From: Heteroscillospira sp050943935
GTDB lineage: Bacteria > Bacillota > Clostridia > Oscillospirales > Oscillospiraceae
Assembly: GCA_050943935.1 (NCBI GenBank)
Contig: JBMNQC010000020.1
Span: forward strand, 1 to 23,435
Reading direction: 5' to 3'
Length of the DNA: 23,435 nucleotides
Below the pieces are notes generated by a model. It did no database searches, was not told the DNA's origin, and saw only the letters and a list, made by a program, of their open reading frames with translations. Each line of letters begins with the position of its first letter. Position 1 is the stretch's first letter. Both the position numbers and the translations under genes were made by a program. Shown piece by piece: positions 15,336 through 21,763 of the stretch.

Positions 15336-15355
15336 TAAAAGAACGGAGATGTCAT

Positions 15356-16651
15356 ATGAACAGATTTATTCCTGAATACCGAGGCCGCCTGGTGATAAAC
15401 GAGGAGAAAAAACGCGAATATTTCTATCTTTACCAGCAATCCGAGGGCCAGCCTGAGACCTTTGTATGCGTGCAGCGGGACGAGTCTGCAATAGGCCAGC
15501 ATTTTCTGGATTTCATCCGTCTCAACAGCCTGTACCTGCCTGGTATTTTAGAGCGTTTTCAATCTCTTTACGACCACTACTTCTTTTGCTCCTTCGATGA
15601 CTCCAAGCAGGTACAGCAGGCCTATGAATCCGTGCTGAGCATCTATCACGAGGTGGCGGAGCTGCATCTTTTTTGGAAGCCCGTGCTGTTTGGCGGGCAG
15701 CTGCTGCGGGACTTTCAATGGTACGGCTTTTATCTCTGCAAAGCCTATCTGCAGGAGGATGATAATTGTTTCTCACACAACGACACACCCGAGCGGCTTG
15801 AGCATCATTGGAGCACGGCGCTCAAGTCCTGGGCATATGAAATAAAGTTCCTGCATGGCTATTTGACTCTGTCGGATTCCTTTCAGCACGCCGTTTCATT
15901 CTGCCTGGACGCCGATCATCCGGCGGAACTGCGCGGTCTTTCCGCCGCAAAAAGGCTTTATATTTACCAAATGCACTTTGACAGCGTGTTTCTGAAGGGG
16001 CCGCCAATACGCGCCAACTACCGTGTTTCCACCAGCGCGGATGATGAAACCGTGGGCTTCAGCTATCATGTAAACGACCTGGACACCATGGGAGACGCCA
16101 GCATCCCCAGCCTTGTTATCAATAATCTGAACTATTATGAGATAGCGACCACCAGAAATCACGCTCTGGATCTGGCTGCGCTGGCCAAAAAATACAGAGA
16201 CTGCGAGTGCACAGGCGTATCAATTTTGGAGCTTCTGAGCATGCCTCAGATTCACTCCGTCTGCGTATACAGCTTCCGCACGCTTATGCGAACCAATACC
16301 AAGGTGCGCCGCTGCAAAAACTGCGGCATATACTTTGCGCCGCTCAATCGCAGCGACGAGCTTTACTGCCGAAAGCTCCAGTCTAACGGAAAGCCCTGCT
16401 CTGAATCGGACTATGAATCCCGCATCAGTTCCGACAACCTGCTGCGCATATACCGCACCGCATACAAAACCCGCAATGCCCGCAAGCAGCGGAACCTCCG
16501 CAACAAACACAACGCCGACTATGAGTTCCGCCGCTGGGTCGCCTATGCCCGCCAGCAGCTGCATCTGGCTCAGGATGCGCACACAGGCAGCGCAGAATTC
16601 AAGGGAATACTGGACGGCGATGTACCGGACAGCTTCGTATTTGACGAATAA
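15356..16651 (+). CDS. DUF6076-like zinc-ribbon protein of unknown function
   Basis: A 431-residue protein without signal peptide or membrane helices. The only clear landmark is a C-terminal cysteine cluster, CKNCGIYFAPLNRSDELYC and a further cysteine (Cys320, 323, 338, 348), which looks like a zinc ribbon and matches what I know of DUF6076 proteins. A strongly basic helical stretch, YKTRNARKQRNLRNKH, follows and would suit nucleic-acid binding. The N-terminal two thirds are mostly helical with many aromatic residues and no motif I recognise. The ATG at 15356 is preferred over one 12 codons upstream because GGAG lies 7 bases before it, and the upstream codon is inside the hairpin. It stands alone, divergent to the fermentation operon and closed by a terminator. 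A role as local regulator is possible but unproven. Confidence 0.75.
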   Translation: MNRFIPEYRGRLVINEEKKREYFYLYQQSEGQPETFVCVQRDESAIGQHFLDFIRLNSLYLPGILERFQSLYDHYFFCSFDDSKQVQQAYESVLSIYHEVAELHLFWKPVLFGGQLLRDFQWYGFYLCKAYLQEDDNCFSHNDTPERLEHHWSTALKSWAYEIKFLHGYLTLSDSFQHAVSFCLDADHPAELRGLSAAKRLYIYQMHFDSVFLKGPPIRANYRVSTSADDETVGFSYHVNDLDTMGDASIPSLVINNLNYYEIATTRNHALDLAALAKKYRDCECTGVSILELLSMPQIHSVCVYSFRTLMRTNTKVRRCKNCGIYFAPLNRSDELYCRKLQSNGKPCSESDYESRISSDNLLRIYRTAYKTRNARKQRNLRNKHNADYEFRRWVAYARQQLHLAQDAHTGSAEFKGILDGDVPDSFVFDE

Positions 16652-16655
16652 AAAA

Positions 16656-16692
16656 TCACCCCTGCAGCGGCATATTGCCGGTGCAGGGGTGA
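16656..16692. terminator. Bidirectional terminator between convergent genes
   Basis: TCACCCCTGCA (16656-16666) pairs with TGCAGGGGTGA (16682-16692), continued inside by CGGCA/TGCCG around a TAT loop. An A run before it serves the minus strand and CTTTTTTT shortly after serves the plus strand. It separates the DUF6076-like gene from the convergent lipoprotein gene. Confidence 0.85.
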
Positions 16693-16694
16693 AG

Positions 16695-17732
16695 TCAGCT
16701 CTTTTTTTCTACTGTGTTGGCGAGATACGCAAAGCCCTTCTCCGCATCCCGGACTTTTACGCGGTGGGTAAACACGCTGTCTCCAAACAGAGACTGTGAC
16801 ACGCCGTCAACCGTGAGGGTGACTGTGCCGTCGCCGTTATCAAGCAGTTCTGTCACCTCCGGAAACACGTCCGAAAAGCGCGGATTAAGTGTAGATACCG
16901 TCCAAACCGTATAGTTTTCTCCGTCAAAGCCGGCAGCGGCTCGCAGCTGCTCCGCCGTCATGTCCAGCAGAGGCAGCATTATGGCCTCGTATTCCGCCGC
17001 AGGCACCAGAGCTCGTGTCTCCGTCCCGGCCTGAGGGTAGGGTGAATCGTAGTAAAACAGGTCCTTGCCGTAATAAACGGAATATGCGCACGGGAACAGC
17101 CCCGCAAAATTCAGCCCTGTCCAGTTTCCATCGCTCCAGTTGGAGAGGAAAAAGCCGTCGGTGCCGTAGCCCAGAGGCTCTATATACTTCTCACAGGCTT
17201 CGCGCAGCTGTGCGTCCATGGGCTTTATGCGGTAGACCAGAGTCGGCTCCTCCCAGCCGTCGTGGTTGCCGCCCTGGGGATTGTCAGGCATGACGCGCAT
17301 CAGGAAGAGCCAGCCCTTTTCGGTATATTTGAAGCGCTCCAGCTCATAGCTTTTCTCCCAGGTCACGGCAGCCTGGCCGTTCACGTCGGCCACGCGCACC
17401 GAGGCTATATCCGTCCGGCTCAGGGTGACGGCCTCGAAGCCACCGTCCCCGTGCAGCACCAGAAAGCGCACCTCATCGCCGCCCTCACCCTTCAGGAAGC
17501 CGTCCACCTGCTGCCAGTTCACCATGTCGTATCTGTGCTTTGCATCCACAGCGCACCAGCCCATACCCTCAAGCTTTTCAAGATAGGCCTCCGTTTCGCC
17601 GCGCACATCGGCACAGGCCTCGTACAGCTCCAGCAGCCCGGCGTTTGGGTCTGTTTTTATGTCCTTCTCCGCCTTGCCGGAACAGGCGCTCAGCAGACAG
17701 AGGCAAAGCATCAGCAGGATAGGTTTTTTCAT
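16695..17732 (-). CDS. Lipoprotein of unknown function
   Basis: A 345-residue predicted surface lipoprotein. MKKPILLMLCLCLLSAC is a compact lipoprotein signal with the lipobox LSAC (Cys17). The mature part is acidic, rich in Trp and Tyr and looks like a beta-rich globular domain; WTGLNFAGLFPCAYSVYYG and GDGTVTLTVDG are distinctive stretches. It recalls clostridial lipoproteins annotated only as a domain of unknown function (possibly DUF6070), but I am not certain of the family. The ATG at 17732 is chosen because AAGGAGGG lies 7 bases upstream and the signal peptide begins there; a longer open frame to 17789 would spoil the signal. It appears monocistronic, with terminators on both sides. No function is inferred. 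Confidence 0.8.
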   Translation of the reverse strand: MKKPILLMLCLCLLSACSGKAEKDIKTDPNAGLLELYEACADVRGETEAYLEKLEGMGWCAVDAKHRYDMVNWQQVDGFLKGEGGDEVRFLVLHGDGGFEAVTLSRTDIASVRVADVNGQAAVTWEKSYELERFKYTEKGWLFLMRVMPDNPQGGNHDGWEEPTLVYRIKPMDAQLREACEKYIEPLGYGTDGFFLSNWSDGNWTGLNFAGLFPCAYSVYYGKDLFYYDSPYPQAGTETRALVPAAEYEAIMLPLLDMTAEQLRAAAGFDGENYTVWTVSTLNPRFSDVFPEVTELLDNGDGTVTLTVDGVSQSLFGDSVFTHRVKVRDAEKGFAYLANTVEKKS

Positions 17733-17794
17733 TAAATCCCTCCTTCGCCTGTTATCCTGAGACGAAGCTGCGCCGGAAAATGTTCCCAAATATC

Positions 17795-17827
17795 AAACGG
17801 AGAAAGAGCCGTGCTCTTTCTCCGTTT
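17795..17827. terminator. Terminator after the first MATE gene
   Basis: AAACGGAGAAAGAGC and GCTCTTTCTCCGTTT form a perfect 15-bp stem with a CGT loop, three bases beyond the stop of the MATE gene at 17831. A T run follows on the plus strand; on the minus strand it continues GATATTT. Confidence 0.82.
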
Positions 17828-17830
17828 TTA

Positions 17831-19207
17831 TCATACATTGTCGGGGATATTCCGTATTATGCGCCGGTTTATGCGCACCAGCATCAGGCTGGTTACCAGC
17901 ACACTCATAATTTCCGCTATCGGGATGGCCCACCACACGGCGTCCAGATTGCCTGTGAGGGACAGGAGATAGGCAGCGGGCAGCAGCACCACTATCTGAC
18001 GGCAGAAAGACACTATCATGCTGTATACTCCATTGCCAAGGGCCTGAAAAATACTTCCGGAGGCTATACAGAAGCCCGCAAACACATAGCTCAGGCTTGC
18101 CACTCTCAGGGCCACGCGGCCTATGGAGAGCATGTTTTCGCCGGCATCGAACATAAGCAGCAGCTCATCCGGGAAGAGCTGGAACAGCGCCAGGCCCATA
18201 AGCATCATTATGGTGGCATACATTATACCCAGCTTTGCGGTTTTGATTATGCGGCTGCGCTTGCCCGCGCCGTAGTTGAAGGCAATGATGGGCACCATGC
18301 CGTTATTCAGTCCCAGCACAGGCATGAAGAACATACTCTGAATTTTGAAGTATATGCCGAATACTGCAGCGGCAGTCTCGGTAAATCCGATGAGTATGAT
18401 ATTCATGCAGTAGTTCATAACCGAGCCTATGGACTGCATGATTATTGACGGCAGACCCACAGCGTAAATGCGGCGGATGATGGCCATGTCCGGCTTAAGG
18501 ATATTTTTAAGACGTATATTTATCTCCTTGTTGAAGCGGATATTTATCGCAATAGCGGCAACACCGCCCACTATCTGGCCTATAACCGTGGCTGCCGCCG
18601 CTCCTGCAATGCCCATGGCGGGAGCGCCGAAATAGCCGAATATCAGTATAGGGTCAAGGATTATATTGAGTATGGCGCCGATGCCCTGTGTTATCATTGA
18701 GAGTACAGTTCGGCCCGTGGCCTGCAGCAGCTTCTCACCCACCAGCTGGGCATATACTCCCACAGAGAAGCAGCAGCATATCTGCAGATACACGGTACCC
18801 ATCTCCACTATCTCCGGAGTCTTTGCCTGACTGGCAAAAAACGGACGTGCGGCAAATATTCCCACCACCAGAAAGACCAAAAAGTTCATAGCGGCTATAA
18901 AAATACCGCTGCCCGCGGCCTTGTCCACGGTGCGCTGATCCTTTTCACCCAGCGCACGGGAGAGCACGGCATTCATACCCACGCCCGCGCCTGTGCCCAG
19001 CGCTATAAGTATCATCTGTACGGGAAAGGCCAGAGAAACCGCCGTAAGTGCGTTTTCCGACAGGCGGCTGACGAAAATACTGTCGACAACGTTATACATT
19101 CCCTGTACCAGCATGGAGACTATCATAGGCCAGGCCATGCCTACCAGAAGTTTATTTACAGGCATAACGCCCATCTTATTTTCCTGTGTGTTCTCTATTC
19201 TTTCCAT
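17831..19207 (-). CDS. MATE family efflux transporter
   Basis: A 458-residue exporter of the multidrug and toxic compound extrusion family, with twelve membrane helices in two six-helix halves. Characteristic segments are MAWPMIVSMLVQGMYNVVDSIFVSRLSENALTAVSLAFPVQ split over helices 1-2 (from about residue 28) and the second-half region LGLNNGMVPIIAFNYGAGKRSRI (about 300-322), a family signature. It couples Na+ or H+ entry to export of cationic drugs or metabolites. GAGGAG lies 4 bases before ATG. It is transcribed alone from its own promoter, with a terminator-like hairpin in the leader. The second MATE gene upstream is a diverged paralogue rather than a duplicate. Substrate unknown. Confidence 0.92.
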   Translation of the reverse strand: MERIENTQENKMGVMPVNKLLVGMAWPMIVSMLVQGMYNVVDSIFVSRLSENALTAVSLAFPVQMILIALGTGAGVGMNAVLSRALGEKDQRTVDKAAGSGIFIAAMNFLVFLVVGIFAARPFFASQAKTPEIVEMGTVYLQICCCFSVGVYAQLVGEKLLQATGRTVLSMITQGIGAILNIILDPILIFGYFGAPAMGIAGAAAATVIGQIVGGVAAIAINIRFNKEINIRLKNILKPDMAIIRRIYAVGLPSIIMQSIGSVMNYCMNIILIGFTETAAAVFGIYFKIQSMFFMPVLGLNNGMVPIIAFNYGAGKRSRIIKTAKLGIMYATIMMLMGLALFQLFPDELLLMFDAGENMLSIGRVALRVASLSYVFAGFCIASGSIFQALGNGVYSMIVSFCRQIVVLLPAAYLLSLTGNLDAVWWAIPIAEIMSVLVTSLMLVRINRRIIRNIPDNV

Positions 19208-19238
19208 ATAACTCCTCGCATAAGCTCACATAAAAATA

Positions 19239-19256
19239 TCGGGCTGTAAAGCCCGA
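19239..19256 (-). terminator. Leader hairpin of the first MATE gene, attenuator candidate
   Basis: On the minus strand TCGGGCT-TTAC-AGCCCGA is followed by TATTTTTA, a short intrinsic-terminator shape. It lies inside the leader, about 14 bases after the predicted transcription start and 30 bases before the ATG, so it may limit expression until relieved. Confidence 0.5.
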
Positions 19257-19276
19257 GCACACTCTCATACATGTAA

Positions 19277-19306
19277 ATCATACCACAAGACACGGGCGAA
19301 AAGCAA
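19277..19306 (-). promoter_or_regulatory. Promoter of the first MATE gene
   Basis: On the minus strand TTGCTT (complement of 19301-19306) and TATGAT (complement of 19277-19282) are 18 bases apart. Transcription would begin near 19270, giving a leader of about 63 bases. Confidence 0.6.
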
Positions 19307-19390
19307 GAAAAACCTTCGCATCAAGGCTCTTTTGACAGAAAAAATCGCCTGAATATTAGTTTCCGACATGACACCCGCAGAATTTATTTT

Positions 19391-19609
19391 ACATAATATA
19401 TTATTATGTTGTATTTTTTGTTTTTTAAGATTACATAATATTATATTTAATATATTATGTATATTTATCTGTCATATTAATTTACATAATATAATAAATA
19501 TGTAAATTATCAATTCGTATTCCACCAAATTTTATTTTACATAATTAATTAATTTATTAAATTATGACTACCATTTTAAGCTGTATTATTAACATAATAT
19601 AAATTATGT
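19391..19609. repeat. AT-rich array of ACATAAT/ATTATGT inverted repeats
   Basis: The gene-free stretch 19208-19708 contains an extremely AT-rich core with five inverted repeats built on one half-site: 19391-19409 (ACATAAT, 5-base gap, ATTATGT), 19433-19460 (14-base gap), 19479-19508 (AATTTACATA with TATGTAAATT), 19539-19567 (ACATAAT with ATTATG-A, imperfect) and 19592-19609 (4-base gap). The half-sites are the same while the gaps vary. Base composition is sharply unlike the flanking genes. It could be a multi-copy operator for the downstream MATE gene, a nucleoid-protein site or a remnant of mobile DNA. No open reading frame of note is present. Confidence 0.7.
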
Positions 19610-19654
19610 ATCTTCTTCTGTTATTTATTTGCAACCCGGCAGAAGGCAGAAAAA

Positions 19655-19684
19655 AGCAGCCCGGAAAGCGTTCTCCGGACTGCT
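19655..19684 (-). terminator. Terminator of the second MATE gene
   Basis: On the minus strand AGCAGTCCGGA pairs with TCCGGGCTGCT (one T-G wobble) and is followed by six T residues, 24 bases beyond the stop at 19709. A classical intrinsic terminator. Confidence 0.88.
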
Positions 19685-19708
19685 CTGTTATCTGGTTTTC
19701 AGCATCGC

Positions 19709-21073
19709 TCAGGATGCTTTGCGCATCTCCCTCAGGGTCTTTCTAAAGCTTATGGCAAACATTGTCACCGTGGTGAACACGGCTATGAAATCCGCCACAG
19801 GCTCGGCCAGGAACACGGCCATGGTCTTGTCCGCCATAAACTGGGGCAGAATATAAATAAGCGGCGCCAGCAATATGACCTTGCGCAGCAGGGCCAGGAA
19901 CACGGACGCCCGGGCGTTGCCCATGGACAGGAAGCTGTTCTGGCAGGCTATCTGCGCACCAAAGATGCCCATTCCGGCAAAATACACCCGCATGGGCTTC
20001 ACCGCGTAATCCAGCAGTATGGCCTCATCGTTAAACAGGCTGATGAAGGCTCTGGGGAAGAGCATGATGGCGCCGCAGGCGGTAAGAGAATAAATGAGGC
20101 AAACCGTGATAAGAGTTGTAACAGACTTGCGCACTCTGTCGGCATTGCCGCAGCCGAAGTTGTAGCTGGTGATGGGCTGTGCGCCCTGGACTATGCCCTG
20201 CATGGGCATGGTGATAAACTGCATAAGCTTGAGGAAAACCGTCATAGCCCCCACAGCCAGTTCTCCGCCGTACAGCAGCAGAGAGCGGTTGAAGCAGATT
20301 GCAATAAGGCTCTCAGTAATCTGCATGACGAAGGGAGATATCCCCAGCGCCAGACAGCCGCCCAGCAGTTTGAAATCCAGGCGCATGTATTTGCGGCGTA
20401 TGCGCAGACGGGCTTTTGTTGCAAGGAAGCGCACCGCCCAGACTGCTGACACGGCCTGAGATATGATGGTAGCAAGCGCCGCGCCCTCTACGCCCATATC
20501 CAGGGCAAAAATGAAAATCGGGTCCAGTACTATATTAAGCGCCGCGCCAATGACCACCGTGAGCATACTCATTTTTGTATAGCCCTGTGCGGTGATAAAA
20601 GCGTTCAGCCCCAGGGATATCATCACAAACATGGTGCCGCAGGCGTAGATGCGCACATAGTCCAGAGCGTAGCCTATTGTTCCCTCGCTGGCGCCGAAAA
20701 GCCACAGCAGGGGTTCGGCAAAGGGCAGAAAAGCCGCCGTAAGCACAACCCCCACAAGCAGCAGCATGGCAAAGCAGCTGCCGAGTATTCTCTCGGCGGC
20801 CTCGTCGTTTTTCTGACCCATACATATGGACATTTTGGGCGCGCCGCCCCGCCCAACCAGGGCTGAAAATGCGGACATAGCTATTACCACAGGCATGCAC
20901 ACACCCACGCCGGTAAGCGCAAGACGGCCCGCTCCGGGGATGTGGCCTATATAAACGCTGTCCACAGCATTATACAGCAGGTTCACAAGCTGCGCCACCA
21001 CGCTGGGCAGAGCCAGCCTCAGCAGCAGCGGCCCCATGGGCTCCTTTTCCAAAAAATCTCTGTTTTCTGACAA
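19709..21073 (-). CDS. MATE family efflux transporter (second copy)
   Basis: A 454-residue MATE exporter with twelve helices. It opens MGPLLLRLALPSVVAQLVNLLYNAVD, then VYIGHIPGAGRLALTGVG, and has FGCGNADRVRKS in the second half, all standard for the family. It is clearly diverged from the neighbouring MATE protein, so this is an old paralogue or an independent acquisition. The start is a TTG at 21073 (protein MSENRDFLEKEPMG) with CTGGAGGGG about 6 bases upstream; no better ATG is in frame nearby. It has its own near-consensus promoter and its own terminator, so it is not in one operon with the first copy. Exported compound unknown. Confidence 0.92.
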   Translation of the reverse strand: MSENRDFLEKEPMGPLLLRLALPSVVAQLVNLLYNAVDSVYIGHIPGAGRLALTGVGVCMPVVIAMSAFSALVGRGGAPKMSICMGQKNDEAAERILGSCFAMLLLVGVVLTAAFLPFAEPLLWLFGASEGTIGYALDYVRIYACGTMFVMISLGLNAFITAQGYTKMSMLTVVIGAALNIVLDPIFIFALDMGVEGAALATIISQAVSAVWAVRFLATKARLRIRRKYMRLDFKLLGGCLALGISPFVMQITESLIAICFNRSLLLYGGELAVGAMTVFLKLMQFITMPMQGIVQGAQPITSYNFGCGNADRVRKSVTTLITVCLIYSLTACGAIMLFPRAFISLFNDEAILLDYAVKPMRVYFAGMGIFGAQIACQNSFLSMGNARASVFLALLRKVILLAPLIYILPQFMADKTMAVFLAEPVADFIAVFTTVTMFAISFRKTLREMRKAS

Positions 21074-21108
21074 AATTTTCCCCTCCAGGTTTTTAAGCGT
21101 ATTAAAAT

Positions 21109-21137
21109 ATTATACCGCAGATCTCCGCGGCTTTCAA
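21109..21137 (-). promoter_or_regulatory. Promoter of the second MATE gene
   Basis: On the minus strand TTGAAA (complement of 21132-21137) and TATAAT (complement of 21109-21114) have the ideal 17-base spacer, about 30 bases before the ribosome site. Confidence 0.8.
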
Positions 21138-21400
21138 GCAATTTTGACGCGTGCTCGCAGAGCGGTTGGCACGTACTTATTCGCCGTGGTGCGGTTATGA
21201 AATTGGCCTGTACTGCGGGGTCGGGTTCTGAAACCCATTTCTTTTAAGAAACGGGTTTCAAACTTCCCAAAGAATCTGACCGAGTCGAATACTCTTTTGG
21301 GCCTCGCCGACGCGCACAACGCGCTCATGCGGCGGTAGATGTGAGCCTTGCAACGCTGCTGGGTGAGCTTCACGCGAAACTCTACCGCCCAATTCCCGTA
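21138..21400. other. Intergenic stretch with hairpins, possible dispersed repeat
   Basis: I see no convincing gene here. GAAACCCATTTCTT (21230-21243) pairs with AAGAAACGGGTTTC (21246-21259) apart from one mismatch, and GGCGGTAGA (21331-21339) pairs with TCTACCGCC (21381-21389). A 79-residue open frame on the minus strand (21134-21373) has an arginine-rich, unnatural composition and no clear start signal. Its look is that of a dispersed non-coding repeat, but copies cannot be checked within the window. Confidence 0.35.
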
Positions 21401-21407
21401 GAAGCCG

Positions 21408-21532
21408 CTCCCCTAACAGGGGGAGCTGTCGCGCCAGCGACTGAAGGGTTTAATTTTTCAAGTCAGCTTAAAGCAAATTCGGAGGCTCAAACCTCTCCGG
21501 CCCTGCGGGGCCACCTCCCCTGTTAAGGGAGG
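21408..21532. repeat. Short palindromic repeat element (MITE-like)
   Basis: The ends, CTCCCCTAACAGGGGGAG (from 21408) and CCTCCCCTGTTAAGGGAGG (21514-21532), are near-perfect inverted copies and each is also a local palindrome. Between them are small hairpins GTCGC/GCGAC and GGCCC-TGC-GGGGCC. The element is about 125 bases with no coding capacity. It resembles intergenic palindromic elements I know from Oscillospirales genomes; that parallel is from memory. Confidence 0.65.
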
Positions 21533-21566
21533 AAAGAATTTTATTGAGCTGCCGCAAAATATAAAA

Positions 21567-21594
21567 ACAGCACCGCCGGAGTTGGCGGTGCTGT
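21567..21594 (-). terminator. Terminator, probably the original rpsI terminator
   Basis: ACAGCACCGCC (21567-21577) and GGCGGTGCTGT (21584-21594) form a perfect 11-bp stem with a GGAGTT loop, followed on the minus strand by TTTTTATATTTT. It lies 18 bases beyond the stop codon of the S9 fragment at 21612, exactly where the terminator of rpsI would be. Confidence 0.88.
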
Positions 21595-21611
21595 AAGCAA
21601 GCTTGTATAGT

Positions 21612-21660
21612 TTAGCGCTTGGAGAACTGAGGCGCACGACGTGCAGCCTTGAGACCGTAC
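21612..21660 (-). other. rpsI: 3' end of rpsI (ribosomal protein S9): attachment site of an integrated element
   Basis: The minus strand reads YGLKAARRAPQFSKR and a TAA stop (21612-21614). This is the nearly invariant C-terminus of ribosomal protein S9 (typically YGLKKARRAPQFSKR). The next codon upstream is TAG, so S9 coding stops matching at about 21660 and the rest of the gene is absent here. The fragment lies between a terminator on the chromosome side and a tyrosine integrase on the other. This is the arrangement expected when an element recombines into the 3' end of rpsI: the displaced tail stays at one junction and the element supplies a new tail to the gene at the other, outside the window. 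Just beyond it (21661-21763) are direct repeats TTGGTATTC (21688 and 21714 region), a GGGCTT/AAGCCC hairpin (21697-21711) and an inverted TTTTCCTTGG/CCAAGAAAA pair, plausible integrase arm sites. Confidence 0.85.
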
Positions 21661-21763
21661 TAAACTCCTTTTAGAGCCGATTTTCCTTGGTATTCCGGGC
21701 TTTTTAAGCCCTTTGGTATTCGGTTGTCCTATTCCTTAACCAAGAAAACTGGTGACTTTTCAC

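Noticed and set aside
19208..19268. Leader peptide in the first MATE leader
   Set aside because: An ATG near the transcription start opens a frame through the hairpin, but there is no ribosome site and no run of regulatory codons.
21134..21373. 79-residue open frame near the second MATE promoter
   Set aside because: Arg-rich non-protein-like composition, overlaps the promoter and hairpins, and has no ribosome site.
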